DNA of 61,306 bases from Planctomycetota bacterium (GTDB lineage Bacteria; Planctomycetota; Planctomycetia; Pirellulales; Thermoguttaceae), in contig JAKPGL010000020.1 of assembly GCA_029550925.1 (NCBI GenBank), positions 1-61,306 on the forward strand. Reading direction: 5' to 3'. This document shows positions 54,235 through 61,306 of this stretch, piece after piece. The position numbers and the translations under genes were made by a program. The notes under the pieces were generated by a model. That model saw only the letters and a program-made list of their open reading frames with translations. It was not told the origin of the DNA and did no database searches. Numbering within the stretch: the stretch's first letter is position 1; every line of letters begins with the position of its first letter.

Positions 54235-55143
54235 ATGTACATCTACCAGAATGCTGAGGGGGTGGTAGTCCAGGCGCCGGCCAAATTAAACCTGTTTTTT
54301 GAGATCCTGGGCAAACGGCCTGATGGGTATCATGAGATTGAAACGCTCATGACGCCGATCAGTTGGTATGATACGCTTATATTTCGGGAGGTGCCGAGCG
54401 GCCCAATCCATTTGAGTTGCCGAGTGGTTTTCCCTGCCCCGAAAAGGGAGTGCGATAAAAGGGAACTTGTGCCGGAAGGGCGCGAGAATTTGGCGTACCG
54501 AGCGGTGGAGTTGCTTCGTCAGGAGGCGGGCGTTCGTCGCGGGGCCTGGATGGGCTTAGTAAAGCGGATTCCACCAGGGGCTGGCCTGGGCGGCGGCTCC
54601 GCAGATGCGGCAGCCGCTCTGGCGGCTGCCAACCTGGCGTGGAAGCTCCATTGGCCTCGGTCGGCCCTGGCATCCTTAGCGGCCCGCTTAGGAAGCGATG
54701 TGCCCTTTTTCCTGGCCGACAGCTCCGCGATTTGTCGAGGTCGGGGAGAAAAGATCGAGCCGATTCCTTCTGGGGGGAGATGGCATTTTGTGGTCGTGCA
54801 TCCACCGGCTGGTTTATCCACTGCGGAAGTATATCGGCATTGTGAAGTCCCAGCGAGTGCTCGGTCGGTGGAACCGGTCTGTAAGGCATGGGAGGAAGGA
54901 GACCGGGCGGCTTTGGGAAAGCTGTTATGGAATCGGTTGCAGCCAACGGCCAAGAAGCTTTGTTCGTGGGTTGGTCGGGTCCAGGAACATTTGGAGCGTG
55001 AAGACGTCCTGGGCTGCCAACTGACCGGAAGTGGGAGTGCTTATTTTGCGTTGTGTCGTCACGCCCGCCACGCCCGGCGGATTGCCTGTCGCTTACACGC
55101 CACCGGTCTTGGGACCGTAGTGGCCGTTCATAGCTGCCGATGA
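54235..55143 (+). CDS. ispE: 4-diphosphocytidyl-2-C-methyl-D-erythritol kinase
   Basis: IspE phosphorylates CDP-methylerythritol in the MEP route to isoprenoids. The 302-residue GHMP-kinase fold protein has APAKLNLFFEILGKRPDGYHEIETLM near the start. The ATP loop PPGAGLGGGSADAAAALAAANL is at about 112-133. GSGSAYFALC near the end is motif 3. The ATG at 54235 has a weak ribosome-binding site. The gene order ispE-spoVG resembles that of Bacillus (where purR lies between), which supports both assignments. The gap to spoVG is 31 bases. Confidence 0.95.
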   Translation: MYIYQNAEGVVVQAPAKLNLFFEILGKRPDGYHEIETLMTPISWYDTLIFREVPSGPIHLSCRVVFPAPKRECDKRELVPEGRENLAYRAVELLRQEAGVRRGAWMGLVKRIPPGAGLGGGSADAAAALAAANLAWKLHWPRSALASLAARLGSDVPFFLADSSAICRGRGEKIEPIPSGGRWHFVVVHPPAGLSTAEVYRHCEVPASARSVEPVCKAWEEGDRAALGKLLWNRLQPTAKKLCSWVGRVQEHLEREDVLGCQLTGSGSAYFALCRHARHARRIACRLHATGLGTVVAVHSCR

Positions 55144-55174
55144 ACCATCCTGAAAAAGGAAGGAGAGAACGGCC

Positions 55175-55777
55175 ATGGAGATCACCGAAGTCCGCATCAA
55201 GCTCATGGAGGAACCGGGCGAACGGCTCAAAGCCTTCTGCTCGATCACCTTCGACAATTCTTTTGTGGTCCGGGACCTGAAGATCATCGAAGGGGCCAAC
55301 GGACCGTTTGTGGCCATGCCCAGCCGAAAGCTGACCACCCATTGCCCCAAATGCCGAGCGAAAAACCATTTACGGGCCCAGTACTGCAATCAATGCGGCA
55401 AACGCCTCGATCCGTCTCCGTCGCCCAAAGACGCGGACGGCCGGATGAAGCTCTACGCCGATATCGCCCATCCGATCAACTCGGCTTGCCGGGAAATGAT
55501 CCAAAAGAAAGTCCTTGCTGCTTTTGAGGAAGAAAAGGCCCGCTCCAAGTTGCCCGGCTATGTGCCCAGCTACAGCGACTTTGACGAAGCGGAATACGAG
55601 GACTACATCCCGCCGGCCAAGTCGCCGGCTTCGGAAGCCAAACCAGTTTCCGAACAGGCCCCCCAAGTGCAACCCCCGGAAAAACCGCACGGACCGCATA
55701 CCGTGCCGGTTCAGCAACCGCACAGCCCCGGCGCCGCCTCCCAACAAGAGGGCTTCGGCGCCGGCATTTTTGAGTAG
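55175..55777 (+). CDS. spoVG: SpoVG-family protein with inserted zinc ribbon
   Basis: SpoVG proteins bind RNA or DNA and affect septation and gene expression. Residues 1-50 ([39 protein letters not shown]) and about 95-125 ([21 protein letters not shown]) match Bacillus SpoVG, which is about 97 residues. Between them about 45 residues are inserted, with Cys57, Cys60, Cys71 and Cys74 in CPKC...CNQCG, a zinc ribbon. A disordered Pro/Gln tail from about 135 ends the 200 residues. AAGGAAGGAGAG before the ATG is strong. It follows ispE by 31 bases, probably in one transcript. Confidence 0.9.
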   Translation: MEITEVRIKLMEEPGERLKAFCSITFDNSFVVRDLKIIEGANGPFVAMPSRKLTTHCPKCRAKNHLRAQYCNQCGKRLDPSPSPKDADGRMKLYADIAHPINSACREMIQKKVLAAFEEEKARSKLPGYVPSYSDFDEAEYEDYIPPAKSPASEAKPVSEQAPQVQPPEKPHGPHTVPVQQPHSPGAASQQEGFGAGIFE

Positions 55778-55958
55778 CCGTTCCCGTTGGGGAAATCTTA
55801 GGGCCTTCCACGGAGCGAAACGGGAAAGGTAGTTTAGGAAAACCGTTTTATTATTGTTTTGCAATTAGCCATTTTGTCTATATTGCGTATATTGCCAAAA
55901 TTTATGGCATTCTTTTTTATTACCCCGTCCGACCGCCGGGAGTCATGGGAGTCTGTAC

Positions 55959-56735
55959 ATGTCCTTGCAACTGAATGTGTATGCTCTGCCCACGATTGTA
56001 AAACCCGAAGAGTTGGCCGGCGGCACGGCAGTGGTTATTGATGTACTTCGGGCCACGACAACCATCACCTATGCCCTAGCCGCCGGCGCTCGGGAAGTGA
56101 TTGCTTGTACAGAGATCGACCAAGCCCGCCAGATCGCTTCCCAATATGCTGCCGGGGAGGTTCTTTTAGGGGGAGAACGGGGAGGTCGGCCCATCGACGG
56201 CTTCGACCTGGGCAATTCTCCCAGGGAATACACCCCGGAGAACGTGGCCGGTCGGACCATCGTCTTTACCACCAGTCATGGAACTGCCGCCCTGGCCCAC
56301 GTACGCACCGCTCGGCAGGTTTTTCTGGCCGCCTTTGTCAACGCGCAGGCGGTCTGCGACCGTTTGGCCGGCGAAGACGCAATCCATATCGTCTGCGCCG
56401 GCACCCAGGGCCAAATCAGCCGGGACGATGTGCTGGCAGCGGGGCTGTTGGTGGAACGGATTCAGCGATCCAGCGGCGACGCCTACCGGCTAAACGCCCA
56501 AGCCATCACCGCTCGGGAAAACTGGCGTTATAGTTTCGCCGTGCCCTTTGCCGTCGATGCCGAGCCGATCCCGACGGATCGTCTCGTCGCCGAGCTTCGG
56601 CAAAGCCTGGCTGGGCAACACCTCTGTGAGCTTGGTTACGAAGAAGATATTACGGCGGCCGCCCAGATGGATCGGTTCGATTGTACGCCCGCGATGGACC
56701 CGGCTACGATGCGAATCACGGCCGAGGTCGTCTGA
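55959..56735 (+). CDS. comB: 2-phosphosulfolactate phosphatase
   Basis: ComB hydrolyses 2-phosphosulfolactate to sulfolactate in coenzyme M and sulfonate metabolism; many bacteria without coenzyme M carry it too. The 258-residue protein has VVIDVLRATTTITYALAAGA (the family's DxLRATT motif, residues 26-45), VLLGGERGGRPIDGFDLGNSP and TIVFTTSHGTAAL, and CAGTQGQISRDDVLAAG, all family stretches. GGGAG precedes the ATG at 55959. It follows spoVG by 181 bases and is convergent with proS. No other sulfolactate genes are seen here. Confidence 0.9.
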   Translation: MSLQLNVYALPTIVKPEELAGGTAVVIDVLRATTTITYALAAGAREVIACTEIDQARQIASQYAAGEVLLGGERGGRPIDGFDLGNSPREYTPENVAGRTIVFTTSHGTAALAHVRTARQVFLAAFVNAQAVCDRLAGEDAIHIVCAGTQGQISRDDVLAAGLLVERIQRSSGDAYRLNAQAITARENWRYSFAVPFAVDAEPIPTDRLVAELRQSLAGQHLCELGYEEDITAAAQMDRFDCTPAMDPATMRITAEVV

Positions 56736-56803
56736 ATCTTGTTTCGGAGGTTTTGCTCCCTCCGCCTTTTTGATGAAAGTATCGACCTTCTGAAACCGAC
56801 CTT

Positions 56804-58324
56804 TTAATACGCCTTGGCGAAGACGGCTCGGCGTCGGCTTGGCCGACCGGTTACCAGGCATCGGCCCGGTTCCTCTTCGCCTTCTAGGGGCACACACCGG
56901 ACGGTAACTTTCAGCGGGGCCAGTTTTTCTTGCACTTCGGGCGTATCGGCAAAATGGCACATGGCCACGCCGCCGTGGATTTCCGGTTTCTCTTCGTTTT
57001 TCGGCGTAAAGAAGGCCCGGAAGTCCTCCCATCGGTCGATCCGGACCGTTACCGACTCCCGAAACTCCAAGGCCCGCTGGAAGAGATTTTTCTGGATTTC
57101 GGCAAGCAGCTCGGGCGCTCGGGCGACGAACTCCGCTTGAGGGAGGAAATGTTTTTGCCTGGGCGACTGATCTCGACGCCCCATACAAACCACGTTCTTC
57201 TCCAAATCTTTGGGTCCCAGTTCGATTCGGATCGGTACGCCTTTTTTGATATATTCCCACAGTTTTTCGCCGCCTCGAATGTCCCGCTGGTCGATCCGCA
57301 CTCGCACCGGTTGGCCGTCGTACTGCTGGGCCTCGAGTTGCTGGCGGAGACTCTGGCAGGCATCTAGCACCCGGCTTCGATCCGCATCGGACCGATAGAT
57401 CGGCAAAATCACTACATGCACCGGCGCTAGTCTGGGCGGCAACACCAGGCCGTTATCGTCGCTATGGGTCATGATCAGGGCGCCGATCAGCCGGGTCGAG
57501 ACACCCCAGGAAGTCGTCCATGCATAGACCTCTTGGCCGTTGGCGTCTTGGAACTTGATATTCTGCGCCTTGGCGAAGTTTTGGCCCAAAAAGTGGGAGG
57601 TGCCCGCTTGCAACGCTTTGCGATCCTGCATGATCGCCTCGATGGAAAAGGTGGCCACCGCCCCGGGGAACCGCTCCGCCGCAGGTTTTTCGCCTTTGAT
57701 GACCGGCATGGCCATGTATTGCTCGGCGAAATCGGCGTACACGTCGAGCATCCGGCGGGTCTCGGCCATGGCCTCCTCGGCCGTTGCGTGGACCGTATGT
57801 CCTTCCTGCCACAGAAACTCGGTCGTGCGCAGAAACATTCGGGTCCGCATTTCCCAGCGAACCACGTTGGCCCATTGGTTGATCAGGATCGGCAAATCCC
57901 GATACGACTGCACCCAGCGGGAAAACGTTGCGCCGATGATCGTTTCGCTGGTGGGGCGGACGACCAACGGCTCTTCCAGTTCGCCCACAGGCCGCAGTTT
58001 GCCGTCCGGCCCGGTTTCTAGCCGATGGTGCGTTACCACGGCGCATTCCTTGGCAAAGCCTTCCACATGCTCGGCTTCTTTTTGGAGGAAACTCAAGGGG
58101 ATAAACAGCGGGAAATAGGCGTTTTCATGGCCGGTCTCTTTGAACTTCCGATCCAAGACCCGCTGGATGTTTTCCCAAAGGGCGTATCCCCACGGCTTGA
58201 TGACCATACAGCCGCGCACGTCGGACGGTTCGGCCATGTCGGCCGCCCGAATCACCTGCTGATACCACTCCGGATAATCCTCCTGGCGCGTTGGACGAAT
58301 GGCGGTTTGCAGTTCCTCAGCCAT
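56804..58324 (-). CDS. proS: Prolyl-tRNA synthetase, archaeal/eukaryotic (ProS type 3) form
   Basis: ProRS charges tRNA-Pro. The ATG at 58324 gives 506 residues, the length of the archaeal/eukaryal type, against about 570 with an editing insert in the bacterial type. EDYPEWYQQVIRAADMAEPSDVRGCMVIKPWGYALWENIQ is typical of that type, RPTSETIIGATFSRWVQSY is motif 2, and TSWGVSTRLIGALIMTHSDDNGLVLPPRLAP leads to motif 3 and the anticodon-binding domain. A GTG at 58336 would place AAAGAGG directly against the start, so I use 58324, where the spacing is about 11. It lies downstream of the large exported protein gene. Confidence 0.96.
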   Translation of the reverse strand: MAEELQTAIRPTRQEDYPEWYQQVIRAADMAEPSDVRGCMVIKPWGYALWENIQRVLDRKFKETGHENAYFPLFIPLSFLQKEAEHVEGFAKECAVVTHHRLETGPDGKLRPVGELEEPLVVRPTSETIIGATFSRWVQSYRDLPILINQWANVVRWEMRTRMFLRTTEFLWQEGHTVHATAEEAMAETRRMLDVYADFAEQYMAMPVIKGEKPAAERFPGAVATFSIEAIMQDRKALQAGTSHFLGQNFAKAQNIKFQDANGQEVYAWTTSWGVSTRLIGALIMTHSDDNGLVLPPRLAPVHVVILPIYRSDADRSRVLDACQSLRQQLEAQQYDGQPVRVRIDQRDIRGGEKLWEYIKKGVPIRIELGPKDLEKNVVCMGRRDQSPRQKHFLPQAEFVARAPELLAEIQKNLFQRALEFRESVTVRIDRWEDFRAFFTPKNEEKPEIHGGVAMCHFADTPEVQEKLAPLKVTVRCVPLEGEEEPGRCLVTGRPSRRRAVFAKAY

Positions 58325-58490
58325 GATACGATTCACCCTCTTTCGGAAGGGAATAGGTAGAACGACGTGTTGTAGGTTTTCTTACACCAAAGGGGACCAT
58401 TGGCCTCCCTTGCCTAGGAAACGACCCGGGCAGTGTGAGCCATTCTAGGTGGAAACATCCCTAGGTGGGAAGGAGAGAGGCGGCTTGGGG

Positions 58491-60386
58491 TTACTTCTTT
58501 TTTAGCGTAAACCCGACCAGGACCCAACCTTCCTGTTCCGAATAGGCAAAAAGTCCGGCCGGCCCCAAGGCCCGGGCCACCACCTGGTAATCGGGCAACT
58601 TGGCGCCGTCGATCCGCTGTTTGCGTACTTCGCCTTTTTTGCCGGTCCCCAAAAATTGGTTCAACAACCGACCAAACAGCGTCTCGCTCTGCGGCATCTT
58701 GCCCTGCTGGATCAGTTCATAGGTGGCCCGATATTCTTCGTCGGTGCGGGAGAAAAAGCGGGCGCAGTTTTCCGGCGCTCCGAAGGCGTCGATCGTTCGC
58801 TGGACCAATTGGTAGTCGAGCCGATCGGCCAACGGATCCGGTTTTTGGGCGTGGTCGAGCACCTTTTTGAGGAAGTCAAAATGCGAGGCGACCAATAGAT
58901 GGCCATACGCCACCGTAACCGCCGCCGTGGGCAACACGCGCGGCGCAGGCTCCTGCTGTTTGGGCTTGGGCTTTCCGATCGGCGGAAGCCCTCCGACCAC
59001 CACCTCCGTCTTTTGCGGAGCCGCCGACGGCGGGATCGCCTCCCAAATCACATGCCCGCCGTACTCCCGCCGACGCATGGTGCGGTCTTTTTCCATGATC
59101 CGACGAATCGCCTCCGAGACGGCCTTCTCGTTTTTGGTCTCCAAGGCATACAGAAGCCGCTCGCTCGTAGGAGTAATCGGAAGCTCATAATCGCTCATCA
59201 TGGTCGCCCGCCCCGTCAAATGCGCGATCAGATCGTTCCTCAGGTCGATTTGCGGCCCGTTCGGATCGTTCTTCAGCCCATCCAGCACCTCTTCCCAAAC
59301 CCCCTTCTCGCCCTCGCCAAACATATCGTCGAAAAACGGCCCAAAATGGTCAAAGGCATGGAGGATGTCGGCGTAGATGGTCGTATAGGTAGCCACGTCT
59401 TTGGGGACCCAAGGTTGCGGCCTAAACTCCTGTTGATTCGGCAGCCGAAGCATCCGCATCGACTTCTCATACGGCGGCGGCGCATAAATGACCGTCCGGT
59501 GCAACAACTCAAAGTCCCCTACCGCTACATCCACATAGCCGCCAATCCCCTGAATCGCGGTAAACCCCTGCGTTTTCAATACGTCCAAAATCGATCGTCC
59601 TTTGCGCCGATGCGCAACCCGCTCCGGCGCCAAGGTCTGCAACACCTCCACGTACCCAAACGGTTCGATAAACCACCGGATTTGCGGCGCTTGGGAAGTA
59701 GCCTCCTTCTGACAACGGGCCATCACCTTGGCAAACGCCTTCTGCCCGGCCAGCGTCTGCTGCGGATCGCCTCGCCCCTGAAGCCGAGCCAAAATAAATC
59801 GCAGCACCGCCTCATCATCCGAAGTCGCCAGGTACTCGTCGGTCAGTACATAGTAAAAAACCTTGGCCTCTTCATCGCCTTCGGGTTTAGGCAGGTCCAC
59901 TCGAGTAACCTGGAACCCTTCGATCGTTTCCTGCCGGAGCTTGGCCCCCTGTTTTTGCAGGTTCGTGGTGATTTTTTCCAGCAGGGCCTCAGCCTGTTGG
60001 CGACGCCCGACAATCTGGACCACCGCCGCCGAGGCCGCCTTCCCGGGCGCAGGCTGAATCCGCGCAAAGGCGATCTCGCCGCTCGGCACGTCTTTGACAT
60101 CCTCCCAATGAAGCCCCAATCGTACATGGGCCTCCGAAAGCCGATCCTCCAACTGGGCCCGCAAGTCCTCGACAAACTCCTTCATCGTCGGGTCTTGCAT
60201 GAGCTGACCCAATTGGGTCTTGCCCCAGTGGGCGGCCAATTGCTCTAAATTGCTAATGGAGATAAATCCCTTCACGGCAGCAGGCAGCAGCGTTTCACTG
60301 GGAGGCAGGTTCTCCGCCGCCCTGCCGGTTCCACTCCACCACCATCCCACCATCCCCAGTACTAACCAACAGCATATCCTCTGCAC
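58491..60386 (-). CDS. Large exported protein, DUF3352-like
   Basis: The 631-residue protein starts at a GTG (60386) with AAGGAGA six bases before it. A signal peptide follows (MQRICCWLVLGMVGWWWSGTGRAA). The body has a repetitive alpha/beta make-up with pieces such as LLPAAVKGFISISNLEQLAAHW, VVQIVGRRQQAEALLEKITTN and TDEYLATSDDEAVLRFIL. These resemble the DUF3352 and related bacterial outer-surface proteins, whose function is unknown. Charged stretches prevail and I see no enzyme motif. It lies 166 bases before proS on the same strand. Confidence 0.65.
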   Translation of the reverse strand: MQRICCWLVLGMVGWWWSGTGRAAENLPPSETLLPAAVKGFISISNLEQLAAHWGKTQLGQLMQDPTMKEFVEDLRAQLEDRLSEAHVRLGLHWEDVKDVPSGEIAFARIQPAPGKAASAAVVQIVGRRQQAEALLEKITTNLQKQGAKLRQETIEGFQVTRVDLPKPEGDEEAKVFYYVLTDEYLATSDDEAVLRFILARLQGRGDPQQTLAGQKAFAKVMARCQKEATSQAPQIRWFIEPFGYVEVLQTLAPERVAHRRKGRSILDVLKTQGFTAIQGIGGYVDVAVGDFELLHRTVIYAPPPYEKSMRMLRLPNQQEFRPQPWVPKDVATYTTIYADILHAFDHFGPFFDDMFGEGEKGVWEEVLDGLKNDPNGPQIDLRNDLIAHLTGRATMMSDYELPITPTSERLLYALETKNEKAVSEAIRRIMEKDRTMRRREYGGHVIWEAIPPSAAPQKTEVVVGGLPPIGKPKPKQQEPAPRVLPTAAVTVAYGHLLVASHFDFLKKVLDHAQKPDPLADRLDYQLVQRTIDAFGAPENCARFFSRTDEEYRATYELIQQGKMPQSETLFGRLLNQFLGTGKKGEVRKQRIDGAKLPDYQVVARALGPAGLFAYSEQEGWVLVGFTLKKK

Positions 60387-60975
60387 TAGAAATCTCCTTC
60401 TGGGTTAGAAAAAAAACCGTACCATGTCAACCAAATGAAACCGCATCACAGGAAAGGGCCCTCTGGTGTCCTACTACCCGAGGCAACAGCCCAGAGATCA
60501 AATTGTTCGGCGATTCGCAAACCTCTGGAGAGCCATTTCCGGGGGAATGGCCGTTATTGCCCAGTTCGCTGAACCGTTCCAATTTGCCTATCCTGTAAGA
60601 CTTTCTGAGTTTAGTCAATTTTCCTACCAAAGACCAGAGCACTCCCGAATTTATTCCCGCCAAATCCACCGGCATTTTATTGGACTTTGAATATCCAATT
60701 AGCAATTCAAAGAGCAATAAAACCCCTTCCGCCAACTGAAGTAGGCGGCTGCTCCCTACCGGTGGGCGCCATAGTTTTTTATTCCTCCGAAAGTGGGAAT
60801 CCACCCCCCCGGAAACTGCGGAAAAATTGGGTTCTTGGGCGGGCAGGAACACCATTTCATTCCATCTGCTCCCAGCTTTCGCAGCAGGGCAAGGTCCTCC
60901 CTACGGCAGAAAGGAACGGCCTATTTTCAGGCCTTTCTTTCCGGGGAACTGACAACAGGACCGAAGCGACGGCGG
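60387..60975. other. Gap with one repeat end, no gene
   Basis: A GTACCATGTCAACCAAATGA end, similar to the element family's left end, starts at 60419, but no inverse partner is clear. GGCCT-ATTTTC-AGGCC (60918-60933) with TTTCTTT after it could be a weak terminator. No gene is supported in these 589 bases. Confidence 0.4.
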
Positions 60976-61306
60976 CTAGATCCCCTGAGAAAGGGGAAAA
61001 CGCCCAGACGTTTTTGGGGTCTCTCGTGGAGAGGCAGCAGGCGGTTGAGGCAGCGGCGTCCAGGAGGCTTGGGTGGCTTCGGCGCCGGGCTGGCGTCCGG
61101 CTTGTTCCGTTATGCCACCCTGGATGGGGTTCGACGCCCCCTGTTGGTTCTTTTGGAGGGCGTAGCGATCCGCTTCCTCCCGAAGTTGACGAATCGCCTG
61201 CTCACGGGAAAGACCCTGTTTGCGAGCGTACTCGTCCACGGATTTCAAAAGCAACCGATATTCTTCATCCTGGCGGGATTTCCACCAAGTGAACACCGAC
61301 TGGCCT
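60976..61306 (-). CDS. Unknown protein, probably continuing past the window edge
   Basis: The frame is open from the window edge to a stop at 60976. Within it, a GTG at 61296 could start a 106-residue protein, but no ribosome-binding site is visible and the frame continues upstream as GQSV. The segment RQDEEYRLLLKSVDEYARKQGLS...QAIRQLREEADRYALQ is strongly helical and charged. The C-terminal third is Gln/Pro-rich and probably disordered. I do not recognise the family. This is either a small cytoplasmic protein or the C-terminal end of a larger one. Confidence 0.45.
   Translation of the reverse strand, partial: GQSVFTWWKSRQDEEYRLLLKSVDEYARKQGLSREQAIRQLREEADRYALQKNQQGASNPIQGGITEQAGRQPGAEATQASWTPLPQPPAASPRETPKTSGRFPLSQGI

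Noticed and set aside
58899-60248. 449-residue frame antisense to the large exported protein
   Set aside because: The minus-strand gene has a good ribosome-binding site and signal peptide. The antisense frame is a shadow rich in Arg and Pro.
1-61306. tRNA or rRNA genes
   Set aside because: I looked in the gaps for T-loop sequences such as GTTCGAATC with matching acceptor arms and found none convincing. A tool-based search would be needed to exclude them.
1-61306. CRISPR array
   Set aside because: No regularly spaced direct repeats with unique spacers occur. The repeats seen are inverted-repeat elements or short tandems.

Overview
The window looks like a chromosomal segment of a Planctomycetota bacterium, most likely of the Pirellulales (a Thermogutta-like lineage would fit). 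This is inferred from gene content, not from a marker gene. Planctomycete-like traits are a pseudopilin operon with a giant GspK-like protein, an excisionase-HTH/receiver fusion, a SpoVG carrying a zinc ribbon, TAT-exported sugar-isomerase-like and aldo/keto reductase proteins, a sulfatase-fold protein, a PPi-type phosphofructokinase and archaeal/eukaryotic-type ProS. Genes lie in short runs on both strands. I see no rRNA, tRNA, CRISPR array, prophage or transposase gene.

Layout. 1-7601 (+): end of a pseudopilin operon (truncated GspG-like, two further prepilin-like proteins, one 1573-residue GspK-like protein). 7602-14122: fabH (-), NRDE/TANGO2 protein, inositol-3-phosphate synthase, DUF6485 and serS (-), separated by repeats. 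14123-20962 (+): cfa plus a geranylgeranyl-reductase-like flavoprotein, then glgA plus a GH57 glycosidase. 21105-28552: rimO (-), an ImmA/IrrE-type protease (+), and a minus-strand run TolC-type lipoprotein > WYL regulator > unknown exported protein, with the first two genes overlapping. 28553-34179: small secreted protein, TAT aldo/keto reductase, carA, sixA, a thiouridylase-like PP-loop protein and rnc. 36381-34551 (-): response regulator followed by a histidine kinase, with a recognisable promoter and a tandem 20-bp repeat in the leader. 37923-45061: FliL-like and LysM proteins, apt, isomerase-like TAT protein, small membrane protein, and pfp > HAD hydrolase. 45493-52111 (+): degenerate sulfatase, folD, hemG/hemY, glycosyltransferase, DUF2442/DUF4160 pair. 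52277-61306: C45 peptidase-like protein (-), ispE-spoVG-comB (+), proS and a large exported protein (-), and an edge fragment.

The genes are mainly housekeeping: translation (serS, proS, rimO, rnc, thiouridylase-like), lipid and isoprenoid metabolism (fabH, cfa, ispE, flavoprotein), glycogen and glycolysis (glgA, GH57, pfp), nucleotide, one-carbon and heme metabolism (carA, apt, folD, hemG), plus envelope export and efflux.

The most unusual structural signal is a family of short non-coding elements with about 20-bp terminal inverted repeats (ends GTAACA/GTACCA...GCCGAATG). At least six copies sit in intergenic gaps, and several carry dRS3-like ATTCCC-N8-GGGAAT arms. They look like MITEs. Other points worth checking are the SpoVG zinc ribbon, the excisionase-REC/HK pair with a candidate operator, the PP-loop + NFACT-R-like fusion, and a two-hairpin region between carA and sixA.
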